Shown here: piece after piece, positions 15,800-24,451 of the stretch
How the letters are laid out: each line of letters starts with the position of its first letter
Position numbering within the stretch: the first letter of the stretch is position 1
Source of the DNA: Gemmatimonadales bacterium
Lineage (GTDB): Bacteria; Gemmatimonadota; Gemmatimonadetes; Gemmatimonadales; GWC2-71-9
Length of the DNA stretch: 34,509 bases
NCBI GenBank assembly: GCA_013813435.1
Contig: JACCRS010000141.1
Location: 1-34,509 of the forward strand
Direction of reading: 5' to 3'
The notes under the pieces: model-generated
What the model saw: only the letters and a program-made list of their open reading frames with translations
Databases searched by the model: none
Told to the model about the DNA's origin: nothing
Position numbers and translations under genes: made by a program

Positions 15800-18316
15800 A
15801 TGCCACGTCCCCGCCGCGCACCGCACGTGCACAAGTTCGGCGGCGCGTCACTTGCCGACTCCACAGCCGTTCTCCGTGCCGTCGCTATCATCCAGCGTCA
15901 CTCCCGGGAGCCCGGCCTGGTAGTCGTCTCCGCCATGGCGGGGGTGACCGATGCACTCCTGGCAGTGGCTCAGCGTTCAGGCACCAGGGACGAGAGCGCG
16001 CTGGCAGCGCTGATCGGGCGGTTGCGCATCAGGCACACCGAGGCGGCCCGTGCCCTGCTTCCGGCCGGCCGGTCCCGGACCGGAATGCTGGCTGACATTG
16101 CCGAGGCTTTTCGCGAGTTGGAGGTGCTGGTGGCCGGGGTGAGGCGTCTCGGCGAGCTCACCCCGCGTACCAGCGACTTCATCGTTTCGCGCGGCGAGCG
16201 GCTCAGCGCCCGCCTCTTTGCCGCGGCGCTCACGGCATGCGGCACGAAGGCGAAGTACGTTGACGCGCTCGAGGTGATCCGGACCGATGACGCATTCGGC
16301 CAGGCGTCGCCTGATTTCGCCGGTACCGACCGCGCCGCCCAACGTACCCTGCTTCCGATCATCAATCGTGGCATCGTTCCGGTAGTGCCGGGATTCCTCG
16401 GCGCGACCGCGACTGGCGAGGTCGCCACTCTGGGGCGAGGTGGCTCCGACCTCACGGCTATGCTTCTTGCCCGCGCTGTCGGTGCTCAGCGGGTATCGCT
16501 CTGGAAAGATGTGCCTGGCTTGCTCACGGCAGATCCCCGCGTCGTTCCCGACGCGAGGGTGATCCCTCAGCTCCACGCGCGCGAAGCCGCCGAACTGGCC
16601 TACTATGGCGCCAAGGTGCTTCATCCGAGAGCGTTGATCCCTCTTGCCGGCCGGAAAATTTCCATCTACGTGCGCCCCTTCGATGACCCCGCTTCCCCGG
16701 GCACGGAAGTGTCGGAGCAGGTGGCGCCGGGGCGCTTTCCCGTCAAAGCGCTGACCGCCGCCGGTGGCCAGGCTCTGATCACCGTAACCGGCAACGGCAT
16801 GTTGGGCGTTCCCGGGATAGCCGCTCGTACCTTTGCTTCGCTGCACAGCCGGCGAATCTCCGTGTCGCTCATATCACAGGCCTCTTCCGAGCACTCCATC
16901 TGTTTCAGCGTTCCGGAACCGCTGGCTGCGGGAGCGCGAGCCAGCTTGATCAGCGAGTTTCAGGCAGAGATCGCCCGGCGGGAGATCGACGGTGTCGAAG
17001 TCAACACCGGAATGGCCACCGTGGCTGTGGTGGGACTCGGCATGCACGGCACTCCCGGCGTTGCGGCCGCAGTGTTTGCGGCCCTGGCGGCGGGCGGACT
17101 GAACGTTGTGGCCATAGCCCAAGGCTCATCCGAGCTCAATATCTCGGTGGTGGTAGCGGCGGCCGACGCGGCCGAAGCGCAGCGCAGAATCCACGGCGCC
17201 TTTCAGCTCTCCCGCATTGCCGGTGGCTCGGTGGTGCAGCCCGAGCGGATGGAGATCGTACTGCTTGGATTTGGCCAGATCGGCCGGGCGCTTTCCTCCC
17301 TGCTGAGTCGGGTCGAGCGCCCCTCTCTCACGCTCCGCGTGGCTGCCGTAATCGATCGTTCCGGATTCGTTTTCGATCCGGCGGGTATCAGTGCGAGGCG
17401 CCTGGCCAAGCTTGCCTCGGAGAAGCGGAAGGGCCGGCGACTTGCGGACCTTCCCAACGGCCGCGCGGCCTGCGTGGAAGAGGCCGTGTCCCACATCGCG
17501 AGTTATGCCTTGGCCCGTCCAGTCCTGGTCGACCTCACTGCGGACGACACGGCAGCCGCCCTGGAGCAGGCGCTGACTCGGGGGATGGATCTGGTGCTGG
17601 CCAACAAGCGCCCACTTGCCGATCGACAGGCCGTTAGCGATGGGTTATGGCAGACCGCCCGGGCACGAGGAAGACGGATTCTGCACGAAGCGACCGTAGG
17701 GGCAGGGCTCCCGATCATCGACACGTACCACAAGCTGGTCGAGTCGGGCGACCGCGTGGACCGCATCGAGGGCCTGCTCTCTGGAACTCTGGGCTACGTG
17801 TTGAGTGAGGTGTCGGAGGGCATTCCCTTCTCCCGTGCCGTAAGAAGCGCCATGAAAAGGGGCTACACCGAGCCCGATCCGCGCGATGATCTCTCGGGGA
17901 TGGATGTCGCTCGCAAGGCGCTCATTCTCGCTCGCCTGCTTGGGTATCGTGGCGAGCTGCGGCAGAGAGGGGTGCAGCCACTGGTGCCTAAATGGGCGCG
18001 GGCTCTCTCGCTCGGGGATTTTCTGGAACGGCTGGAGGAGCTCGATCCCCCCTGGAAGCGCCGAGTCGCGGCGGCAACCGAACAGGGATCGGTGCTCCGC
18101 TACGTCGCGCGGGTCACGCGGACCAGGCTCGCAGTCGGGGTGCAGGCGGTGCCTGCAACAAGCCCGCTGGCCGCAATCAAGGGATCGGATAACCAGCTGG
18201 TCTTTATCACCGCCCGATACAAGGCCAACCCCCTGGTAATCACCGGCCCCGGTGCAGGAGCTGAGGTCACCGCCGCGGGTGTGCTCAACGACATACTGCG
18301 GCTGGCGGGTGCATGA
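15800..18316 (+). CDS. thrA: Bifunctional aspartate kinase / homoserine dehydrogenase
   Basis: 838 residues, close to E. coli ThrA (820). The N-terminal aspartokinase has HKFGGASLAD (Lys12) and the nucleotide-binding GRGGSDLTAMLLA. Two ACT-like regulatory segments follow (about residues 310-460, including LITVTGNGMLGVPGIAARTF and VAVVGLGMHGTPGVAAAVFAAL). The homoserine dehydrogenase starts near residue 480 with the NAD(P) motif LLGFGQIGRALSSLL and contains the lysine-bearing LVLANKRPLAD. The two activities bracket the pathway from aspartate to homoserine; the ACT region suggests feedback inhibition by threonine. I start at the ATG at 15800; a TTG at 15779 lies inside the repeat element. No Shine-Dalgarno site is present. 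Confidence 0.95.
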   Translation: MPRPRRAPHVHKFGGASLADSTAVLRAVAIIQRHSREPGLVVVSAMAGVTDALLAVAQRSGTRDESALAALIGRLRIRHTEAARALLPAGRSRTGMLADIAEAFRELEVLVAGVRRLGELTPRTSDFIVSRGERLSARLFAAALTACGTKAKYVDALEVIRTDDAFGQASPDFAGTDRAAQRTLLPIINRGIVPVVPGFLGATATGEVATLGRGGSDLTAMLLARAVGAQRVSLWKDVPGLLTADPRVVPDARVIPQLHAREAAELAYYGAKVLHPRALIPLAGRKISIYVRPFDDPASPGTEVSEQVAPGRFPVKALTAAGGQALITVTGNGMLGVPGIAARTFASLHSRRISVSLISQASSEHSICFSVPEPLAAGARASLISEFQAEIARREIDGVEVNTGMATVAVVGLGMHGTPGVAAAVFAALAAGGLNVVAIAQGSSELNISVVVAAADAAEAQRRIHGAFQLSRIAGGSVVQPERMEIVLLGFGQIGRALSSLLSRVERPSLTLRVAAVIDRSGFVFDPAGISARRLAKLASEKRKGRRLADLPNGRAACVEEAVSHIASYALARPVLVDLTADDTAAALEQALTRGMDLVLANKRPLADRQAVSDGLWQTARARGRRILHEATVGAGLPIIDTYHKLVESGDRVDRIEGLLSGTLGYVLSEVSEGIPFSRAVRSAMKRGYTEPDPRDDLSGMDVARKALILARLLGYRGELRQRGVQPLVPKWARALSLGDFLERLEELDPPWKRRVAAATEQGSVLRYVARVTRTRLAVGVQAVPATSPLAAIKGSDNQLVFITARYKANPLVITGPGAGAEVTAAGVLNDILRLAGA

Positions 18317-19278
18317 CCCACACCCGGCAGTCGGCCACCGCCTTCGCTCCCGGTGGAGTAGGGAACATCGGTCCCGGTCTCGACATTCTTGGGCTGGCTT
18401 TGGACGGACCAGGCGACACGGTTCAGGTGGAGTGGACCGATACGCCGGGAATCCGCATCCGGGATCCTGGACATCCTGACCTCCCCCGTAATCCGGCACG
18501 CCACACGGCTGGCCTGGCCGCCCAAGCGGTGCTGGACCGTGCCGGAGATGAGCGCTGCCGGAAACGAGGAATCGACCTCACCGTAAGGAAAGGGCTGCCG
18601 CTATCCGGCGGCCAGGGCGGCAGCGCTGCATCCGCGGTGGCGAGTGCGGTGGCGGTAAACACGCTATTGGGCAGTCCGCTGAACCGTTTCGACCTGCTGG
18701 GCGCGGCGCTCGACGCCGAGGAAGGCGTATCGGGTCGGCACGCGGATAACATCGCCCCTGCGCTCCTCGGTGGCATCGTGCTGGTCCGGTCTCTGGACCC
18801 GCTCGATCTGGTCGAGCTTCCGATTCCGGAAGAGCTCCGGGTGGTGCTGGCCCGGCCGCACCAGCAGCTGCGAACGGCTGAAGCACGCCGGGTGCTTCCC
18901 GCCCGGGTCTCCCGTGCTACCGCTCTGCATCAGGCGGCCCAGGTGGGTGCCATGGTGGCAGCGCTTGCTTCTGGCGATTACGCGCTTCTCGGAAGGGCCA
19001 TTGACGACCGCATAGCCGAACCAGTGCGCCATGGACTTCTTCCCGGATTCCGCGAAGCCAAGCGGGCGGCCCTGGACGCGGGGGCGCTGGGAAGCTCGAT
19101 ATCGGGCAGCGGTCCCACCGCTTTCGCGCTGGTTTGCGGGAGCGATTCGGGAGAGCGGGTGGCAGCCGCCATGTCAGCCGCCTACACCGCATGCGGCCAC
19201 AGGAGCGACGTTCGGGTGGCACGGATCGATCGTGAGGGAGCCCGGATCGTCAATGGGGCTGAGGAGGACGTCCTATGA
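18313..19278 (+). CDS. thrB: Homoserine kinase
   Basis: 321 residues, a GHMP-family kinase that phosphorylates homoserine to O-phosphohomoserine. The N-terminus ATAFAPGGVGNIGPGLDILG matches the family opening (APxxxxNxGxGFDxLG). The ATP-binding glycine/serine motif is GLPLSGGQGGSAASA near residue 95. GSSISGSGPTAFAL near the end is the conserved third GHMP motif. It begins with ATGA overlapping thrA and ends with ATGA overlapping thrC, as expected for coupled translation in a thrABC operon. Confidence 0.94.
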   Translation: MTHTRQSATAFAPGGVGNIGPGLDILGLALDGPGDTVQVEWTDTPGIRIRDPGHPDLPRNPARHTAGLAAQAVLDRAGDERCRKRGIDLTVRKGLPLSGGQGGSAASAVASAVAVNTLLGSPLNRFDLLGAALDAEEGVSGRHADNIAPALLGGIVLVRSLDPLDLVELPIPEELRVVLARPHQQLRTAEARRVLPARVSRATALHQAAQVGAMVAALASGDYALLGRAIDDRIAEPVRHGLLPGFREAKRAALDAGALGSSISGSGPTAFALVCGSDSGERVAAAMSAAYTACGHRSDVRVARIDREGARIVNGAEEDVL

Positions 19279-20615
19279 GATTCCAGACCCAGCGGCCGGC
19301 AAGCTGGCAATCGTGCATTGCATGCGGCAACGAGATGGTTGAGACCGACCCACACTCTCGCTGCACCGCGTGTGGTGGTCTGCTGGAAATTCAACACCGG
19401 CCGCCGGCGATGACGCCCGCCGAGCTCATCCAGCGCTTCACCGAGCGGCGCGGGGGCCAGCCTGGAGCCACCGCCTCGGGCGTTTGGCGGTTTCGCGAGA
19501 TTGTCCTGCCTTCTGCTGACGCGGTCGTGTCGCATCCGGAGGGCAACACGCCGCTGCTGCATCGCGTCGCCCTGGACAGCTGGGCGGGCGTCGAGAATCT
19601 CCTGCTGAAGCACGAGGGTCACAATCCCACCGGATCGTTCAAGGACCGGGGGATGACAGTGGGTGTGACTCAAGCCAAGCGCATCGGCGCGGCCGCGGTG
19701 GCGTGCGCGTCCACCGGGAACACCGCGGCTTCCCTGGCCGCCTATGCTGCCCAGGCCGGATTGCCCGCGCTGGTGCTGGTTCCCGCCGGAGGCGTCGCCA
19801 CAGGGAAGCTGGCGCAGTCGCTCGCCTACGGGGCGAGGACGCTGCTCGTCCGGGGAGACTTCGATGACTGTATGCGACTGGCCGAACAGGCGAGCGAGCA
19901 GCTGGGGGTGTACCTGCTGAACTCGATCAATCCATTTCGCATTGAAGGTCAGAAGACGATAATCCTGGAGATGTTGCAGCAGCTGGCGTGGGAACCTCCC
20001 GACTGGATCGTTTTGCCGGCGGGGAACCTGGGAAATACCGCCGCCTTCGGTAAGGCGCTGAGAGAGGCCAAACGGTGGGGGCTCATTGAGCGTCTGCCGC
20101 GTCTGGCCGCGGTGCAGGCGGCGGGCGCGGCGCCGTTCGCGCGCAGCTTTGCCGAGAATTTTGCTCGACGTCACCGGGTCAAGGCCGACACGGTTGCAAC
20201 GGCAATAAAGATCGGAGACCCGGCTTCGTACGACCGGGCCGTGCAGGCGATCACTGAGACCGAGGGCGTGGTACTGTCGACCTCAGATGCGGAGCTGCTG
20301 GAAGCCAAGGCGGCCATCGACGCGTCAGGCATTGGCTGCGAACCGGCCAGCGCGGTTACCCTGGCCGGGCTTCGGCACCTGGTCACCACGGGAGTAGTAA
20401 AGCCAGCCCAGCGGGTGATAGCCGTTCTCACTGGTCACATCCTCAAAGACCCGGGCCAGCTCTTGCGGTATCACCAGGAGTTGGAGCCACCGCCGGCGGG
20501 AGCCAACCGGCCCATCGAAATCGAGGCCGATCTTCGAGAAATCGAGCGGGTGCTCCGGAAGCAGAGCTTGGGCCCCTCGGCGCATGCGCCTCAGGGTGAC
20601 AACGCGCACTTCTAA
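19275..20615 (+). CDS. thrC: Threonine synthase
   Basis: 446 residues. The PLP-binding lysine is Lys123 in NPTGSFKDRGMT, with the phosphate-binding ASTGNTAASLAAYAA after it. The enzyme converts O-phosphohomoserine to threonine. An N-terminal zinc-ribbon-like pair of CxxC motifs (Cys14/Cys17, Cys30/Cys33), followed by the catalytic domain, marks the plant/actinobacterial/archaeal type rather than the E. coli type. AGGAGG precedes the ATG, which overlaps the thrB stop. Its TAA overlaps the stop codon of the convergent PQQ-enzyme gene. Confidence 0.95.
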   Translation: MRFQTQRPASWQSCIACGNEMVETDPHSRCTACGGLLEIQHRPPAMTPAELIQRFTERRGGQPGATASGVWRFREIVLPSADAVVSHPEGNTPLLHRVALDSWAGVENLLLKHEGHNPTGSFKDRGMTVGVTQAKRIGAAAVACASTGNTAASLAAYAAQAGLPALVLVPAGGVATGKLAQSLAYGARTLLVRGDFDDCMRLAEQASEQLGVYLLNSINPFRIEGQKTIILEMLQQLAWEPPDWIVLPAGNLGNTAAFGKALREAKRWGLIERLPRLAAVQAAGAAPFARSFAENFARRHRVKADTVATAIKIGDPASYDRAVQAITETEGVVLSTSDAELLEAKAAIDASGIGCEPASAVTLAGLRHLVTTGVVKPAQRVIAVLTGHILKDPGQLLRYHQELEPPPAGANRPIEIEADLREIERVLRKQSLGPSAHAPQGDNAHF

Positions 20616-21874
20616 CGTGCGCGTGTCACCTTCCAGATCTTGCCATTCTGGTCGGCCGAGATGTACAGCGATCCATCCGGCGCCACCGCCACTCCGGTAG
20701 CTCGGAGCGAAGTGGGACCGGCTTTATCGGTGGCGAAGGTGGAGTACGCACCAGCGGGCCGGCCGTTGACGAACGGAACGAACGAGACTCGGTAACCTTC
20801 CTGGGGGAGCGGCGCGCGATTCCATGACCCCCGGAACGCCACGAACAAGCCTCCCCGGAACTTGGGTCCAAAGGCATCACCGGTGTAGAAAGCGAGCGCC
20901 ATCGGTCCCCAGTGCCCCGGAAAGGACAACAGGGGTGCCTTGGCCGAGGCGCACCGCCCTACCTTCTGGCCGTCGCCGCCGTACTCCGGGGCAAGCACTT
21001 TCTTTTTGTACTGGTTGCTGTAGTAGCAATAGGGCCAGCCATAGTCATCGCCGGGCACGATCCGCACCAGCTCTTCTCCGGGGTTGTTCGCGTTGACCTC
21101 GTCGGCAAATCCCCAGTTGTCGCTCAACTGATCCCGGCCGTGTATGCCGGCATAGAGCGCGCCGGTGCCTGGATCGGTCGTCACGGCCATGGCGTTCCGG
21201 AGTCCGGTAGCGACTCGCCTTCCATCCGGGAATCGCTGCTCCGGACGGCTGGCGGAGAACTGCCAGATGCCGGCGTGCCGCTCGAGCTCCTTGCAGGGAT
21301 CCTTACCGGGAGAGGCAGGTACACGATCGGTCTCCTGGCAGCTGTTCGTCGCCGAGCCGATCGCCACGTACATCGTATCACCCGACCCGAACGCAAGGCT
21401 CTTCGCCTTGTGGCTGCCCTCTCCGGGAAGGCCGGCCACCAGGACTTCCTCTTTTCCGTCCGGCTCCAGTTTGCCACTGGACAGACGGTAGCGGAGAATG
21501 CGGTCGTTCAATGCGAAATAGACATACCCGTTATGGACCTCGACATCGTTCCCTCCTCCGGGACCGAAGGTGGCCCGCTCATCCGGCTTCCCGTCGCCAT
21601 TGCGGTCGCGGAAGGCCAGCACCCCACCGGTGCCGTCGCCCGGCTTGCCGCTGAGGGCGGCGTAGACGTCACCGTTGGGTCCAACGGCCAGTTGGCGTAC
21701 CGGCCCGAGATTGCTCGCCACGAGGGTGGCACAGAAGCCTTCCGGCACCACCAGGCCACCGTTGTCCGCATCGCATGGGGGCTCCACCGGTGCGGCTACA
21801 ATGAGAGCGAAACCCAGTGCAAGTGGGCTGGCGCCGTAGGCCCAGTGGTGGAGAGAGGAGTGAAAGCACGTCAT
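20612..21874 (-). CDS. PQQ-dependent sugar (sorbosone-type) dehydrogenase, beta-propeller
   Basis: About 420 residues. The repeated blade motifs (VRQLAVGPNGDVYAAL, GVLAFRDRNGDGKPDERATFG, TGVAVAPDGSLYISADQNGKIWKV) and PGDDYGWPYCYYSNQYKKK are typical of soluble six-bladed PQQ sugar dehydrogenases of the sorbosone/GdhB-like family. They oxidise aldoses or related sugars in the periplasm. I start at the ATG at 21874, with a GGTGG-like site upstream and a hydrophobic N-terminal segment (YGASPLALGFALIVAA) as signal peptide; frames up to 21946 add nothing recognisable. No CxxCH haem site is present, so this is not a quinohaemoprotein. No PQQ biosynthesis genes are in view. Confidence 0.82.
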   Translation of the reverse strand: MTCFHSSLHHWAYGASPLALGFALIVAAPVEPPCDADNGGLVVPEGFCATLVASNLGPVRQLAVGPNGDVYAALSGKPGDGTGGVLAFRDRNGDGKPDERATFGPGGGNDVEVHNGYVYFALNDRILRYRLSSGKLEPDGKEEVLVAGLPGEGSHKAKSLAFGSGDTMYVAIGSATNSCQETDRVPASPGKDPCKELERHAGIWQFSASRPEQRFPDGRRVATGLRNAMAVTTDPGTGALYAGIHGRDQLSDNWGFADEVNANNPGEELVRIVPGDDYGWPYCYYSNQYKKKVLAPEYGGDGQKVGRCASAKAPLLSFPGHWGPMALAFYTGDAFGPKFRGGLFVAFRGSWNRAPLPQEGYRVSFVPFVNGRPAGAYSTFATDKAGPTSLRATGVAVAPDGSLYISADQNGKIWKVTRAR

Positions 21875-22011
21875 AACGGCCACCATCTTGCGAGTTAAAG
21901 TGGAAGCACAGGACCCAAATTGTGGTCGAAACATATACCGGGACACCCGCCCTCCGGGCGCCGTCAGAGACTACTCCGTGGCTTTTCAGAGGGGAAATTC
22001 CATATTCGCTA

Positions 22012-22039
22012 TTGCAACTGGGCGCGGTCTGTGTACTGT
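22012..22039 (+). promoter_or_regulatory. Candidate promoter of the SWIB gene
   Basis: TTGCAA (22012-22017) and TACTGT (22034-22039) are 16 bases apart. This is a moderate match to a sigma-70 promoter and would start transcription near 22046, about 60 bases before the SWIB ATG. No experimental support; short AT-rich matches arise by chance. Confidence 0.4.
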
Positions 22040-22105
22040 TTGACACGGTAAGTTTCGTTGGTTCCGAGGCACAGCACGGTTCTCACCCAAGCTGGGAGAC
22101 TCGCG

Positions 22106-22474
22106 ATGGCCACCAAGAAGAAGACTGCCGGTAGGAAGAAATCCGCCAAGAAGACCGCGAAACGACCCGCCGCCCGCAAGAAGGCGGCAAAGAAAGCCAC
22201 CAAGAAATCCTCAGGCAAGAAGCGGGCTCCGAATCCCGCATTCATGAGACCGTTGCAGCCCAGTGCCAAGCTCGCAGCAGTAATCGGCAACAGCCCCATG
22301 CCACGGACACAGGTCATCAGCAAGCTCTGGGCTTACATCAAGCGGAACGGGCTGCAGGATGCCAAGAACCGCCGGGCGATCAATGCCGACGAGAAGCTCC
22401 GGCCGCTCTTCAACAATAGAAGCCAGGTCACGATGTTCGATCTCGCCAAAATCGCAAATCAGAACCTCAGCTAG
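22106..22474 (+). CDS. SWIB/MDM2-domain protein with histone-H1-like lysine-rich tail
   Basis: 122 residues. Residues 1-48 are almost entirely Lys, Ala, Arg and Thr (MATKKKTAGRKKSAKKTAK and onward), like the C-terminal tail of eukaryotic linker histones or bacterial Hc1-type proteins. Residues ~50-121 form a SWIB domain: FMRPLQPSAKLAAVIG, MPRTQVISKLWAYIKRNGLQDAKNRRAINADEKLRPLF and SQVTMFDLAKIANQNL. SWIB domains occur in eukaryotic chromatin remodellers and in some bacteria, notably chlamydiae. Binding to DNA and a nucleoid role are inference. The ATG at 22106 follows GGGAGAC; an upstream ATG at 22058 lacks a ribosome site. It is monocistronic, with a terminator 30 bases on. Confidence 0.92.
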   Translation: MATKKKTAGRKKSAKKTAKRPAARKKAAKKATKKSSGKKRAPNPAFMRPLQPSAKLAAVIGNSPMPRTQVISKLWAYIKRNGLQDAKNRRAINADEKLRPLFNNRSQVTMFDLAKIANQNLS

Positions 22475-22501
22475 TCCACTTGGCACCGTAGGTACAACCG
22501 A

Positions 22502-22528
22502 GGGCGCTCCCGCTGGGGCGCCCTTTTT
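22502..22528 (+). terminator. Rho-independent terminator after the SWIB gene
   Basis: The stem GGGCGC (22502-22507) pairs with GCGCCC (22518-22523), followed at once by five T residues and TGTTTC. It lies 28 bases past the stop codon. This is the cleanest terminator in the window. Confidence 0.85.
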
Positions 22529-22572
22529 GTTTCTGGAGGCGGTCGACACCGTCGAGGCCCGGGGAGACCCTT

Positions 22573-22670
22573 AGAACCTGTGACCCACGTCTAGGGTCTA
22601 CTTCTCAGTCGAGACTACTGGCCGCAGGTTCTCAGGTCCAAACCTAGACCCTAGACCCTAGACCCTAGAC
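22573..22670. repeat. Heptad inverted repeat element D, upstream of ettA
   Basis: Four exact tandem copies of CCTAGAC occupy 22643-22670. The complementary unit GTCTAGG occurs at 22589-22595, followed by the partial unit GTCTACT. Outside and inside these, AGAACCTG (22573-22580) is an exact inverse of CAGGTTCT (22625-22632). The pyrimidine-rich repeat array faces the ettA start, 19 bases away. The arms are unequal, as if the right one had expanded by slippage. Confidence 0.85.
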
Positions 22671-22689
22671 CGCTTTACTTCCCACCCCT

Positions 22690-24366
22690 ATGGCCGGCGA
22701 ATACATCTTTACCATGCGCGACCTCCGGAAGGTCGTGCCCCCATCCCGCGAGATCCTCAAGGGCATTCACCTGTCGTTCTTCCCCGGCGCCAAGATCGGT
22801 GTTCTGGGAGCTAACGGCGCGGGAAAATCCTCGCTGCTTCGGATCATGGCGGGAGTGGACAAGGATTTTCTCGGTGAGGCCCGTCCACTGCCCGGTACCA
22901 GGATCGGCTACCTGCCGCAGGAGCCGGAGCTAGATGGCGAAAAGGACGTCCGGGGCAACGTGATGGACGGCGTGCGGGAGCAGCAGGCGATACTCGACCA
23001 GTTCAACGAGATCAGCGCCAGCTTTGCGGAGCCCATGGACGATGACGAAATGACGCGCCTGCTGGAGAAGCAGGGCAATCTTCAGGAACGCATCGATGTG
23101 CTCGGACTCTGGGAGCTGGACCATAAGATCGACATGGCCATGGATGCGCTTCGCCTTCCTCCCGGCGATGCCGACGTGACCCGGATCTCAGGCGGGGAGA
23201 GGCGCCGGGTTGCGCTCTGCCGTCTGCTGCTGGAACAGCCGGACATGCTCCTTTTAGACGAGCCGACGAACCACCTCGACGCCGAGAGTGTCTGGTGGCT
23301 GGAGCGCTACCTGGCCGAGTTCCCCGGCACCGTGGTGGCGGTTACCCACGACCGCTATTTCCTCGATAATGTGGCAGGGTGGATTCTCGAGCTGTATCAG
23401 GGCGCGGGGATTCCCTGGGAAGGGAACTATTCATCCTGGCTGGAACAGAAGGAGCGGCGGCTCGGACAGGAGGAGAAACAAGCCTCTGCGCGTCAGAAGA
23501 CGCTGCAGCGCGAGCTCGAGTGGGTTCGCATGTCGCCGCGGGCGCGGCAGGCTAAAAGCAAAGCTCGCATCACCCGCTACGAAGAGCTCAGGGAGGCCGC
23601 CGAGCGGCAGACGGAGGGGAGCGCGGAGATCATGATCCCCGTCCCGGAGCGATTGGGTGATGAAGTGGTGGTCGCGAAAGATGTCGCCAAGGGTTTTGGT
23701 GACCGTCTCCTCTTCGAGAACCTCAGCTTCTCGCTCCCTCGCGGAGGGATCGTAGGCGTCATCGGTCCCAACGGCGCAGGGAAGACTACGCTCTTCCGGA
23801 TGATCACCGGCCAGGAGGAGCCCGACACCGGCACGCTTACGGTAGGCTCCACCGTGCAGATCGCATACGTGGACCAGAACCGGGAAAGCCTCGATCCCGG
23901 AAAGACGGTCTACCAGGAAATCTCAGGTGGGCATGACCAGCTCCAGTTCGGCCGCCGCAGCGTCAACGCACGAGCTTACGCCGCAGGATTCAACTTTCGC
24001 GGATCCGACCAACAGAAGAGGGTCGATACTCTCTCGGGAGGCGAGCGAAACCGCCTGCATCTCGCGCGGCTCCTGAAGAGCGGGGGCAACCTCTTGCTCC
24101 TGGACGAGCCCACCAATGACCTGGACGTCGATACCCTCCGCGCGCTGGAGGAAGCCTTGCTCGGCTTTGCCGGCTGTGCGGTGGTGATCAGCCACGACCG
24201 CTGGTTTCTCGACCGCATCGCTACCCACATTCTTGCGTTCGAGGGGAACAGCGAGGTGGTATGGTACGAAGGCAACTACCAGGACTACGCGGCCGACTAC
24301 CACAAGCGCAAAGGCGCGTCAGTAGATCAGCCGCATCGGATCAGATACAAAAAGCTGGTTCACTAG
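22690..24366 (+). CDS. ettA: Energy-dependent translational throttle protein EttA (ABC-F)
   Basis: 558 residues, the standard length for EttA. Two ATP-binding cassettes lie in one chain without membrane helices: Walker [12 protein letters not shown] and [11 protein letters not shown], signatures [11 protein letters not shown] and [11 protein letters not shown], Walker [12 protein letters not shown] and [11 protein letters not shown]. The arm insertion lies after the first Walker A. EttA-type ABC-F proteins bind the ribosomal E site and tune early elongation to the ATP/ADP state. The start [18 protein letters not shown] is the family N-terminus. The ATG is preceded by pyrimidine-rich TTCCCACCCCT and no Shine-Dalgarno site. 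Nearby genes are unrelated; it appears monocistronic or read together with the glycogen cluster. Confidence 0.95.
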   Translation: MAGEYIFTMRDLRKVVPPSREILKGIHLSFFPGAKIGVLGANGAGKSSLLRIMAGVDKDFLGEARPLPGTRIGYLPQEPELDGEKDVRGNVMDGVREQQAILDQFNEISASFAEPMDDDEMTRLLEKQGNLQERIDVLGLWELDHKIDMAMDALRLPPGDADVTRISGGERRRVALCRLLLEQPDMLLLDEPTNHLDAESVWWLERYLAEFPGTVVAVTHDRYFLDNVAGWILELYQGAGIPWEGNYSSWLEQKERRLGQEEKQASARQKTLQRELEWVRMSPRARQAKSKARITRYEELREAAERQTEGSAEIMIPVPERLGDEVVVAKDVAKGFGDRLLFENLSFSLPRGGIVGVIGPNGAGKTTLFRMITGQEEPDTGTLTVGSTVQIAYVDQNRESLDPGKTVYQEISGGHDQLQFGRRSVNARAYAAGFNFRGSDQQKRVDTLSGGERNRLHLARLLKSGGNLLLLDEPTNDLDVDTLRALEEALLGFAGCAVVISHDRWFLDRIATHILAFEGNSEVVWYEGNYQDYAADYHKRKGASVDQPHRIRYKKLVH

Positions 24367-24373
24367 AAAAGCT

Positions 24374-24447
24374 TGAGTGGTGAACGGTAAGTAGTGAGGG
24401 GCCACCCCCCACCCGTTTACCGCTTACCGCTTACCGCTTACGCTTAA
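24374..24447. repeat. Heptad inverted repeat element E, upstream of glgP
   Basis: The left arm is four heptads at 24374-24401: TGAGTGG, TGAACGG, TAAGTAG, TGAGGGG. The right arm at 24413-24440 is CCGTTTA then three exact CCGCTTA copies, which on the minus strand read TAAGCGG, TAAGCGG, TAAGCGG, TAAACGG. Both arms therefore share a TRARNGG unit in the same phase. The right arm, with a trailing CGCTTAA, ends four bases before the glgP ATG. Confidence 0.85.
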
Positions 24448-24451
24448 CCCC

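Noticed and set aside
15977-16846. A 289-codon minus-strand frame within thrA
   Set aside because: Low-complexity polar translation with no domain; the plus strand encodes the aspartokinase domain here.
19182-20174. A 330-codon minus-strand frame across thrB and thrC
   Set aside because: Opposite strongly conserved PLP-enzyme and GHMP-kinase motifs; its translation has no recognisable features.
22643-24440. Tandem repeats at 22.6 and 24.4 kb as a CRISPR array
   Set aside because: Units are 7 bases, directly adjacent without spacers, and no cas gene is present.
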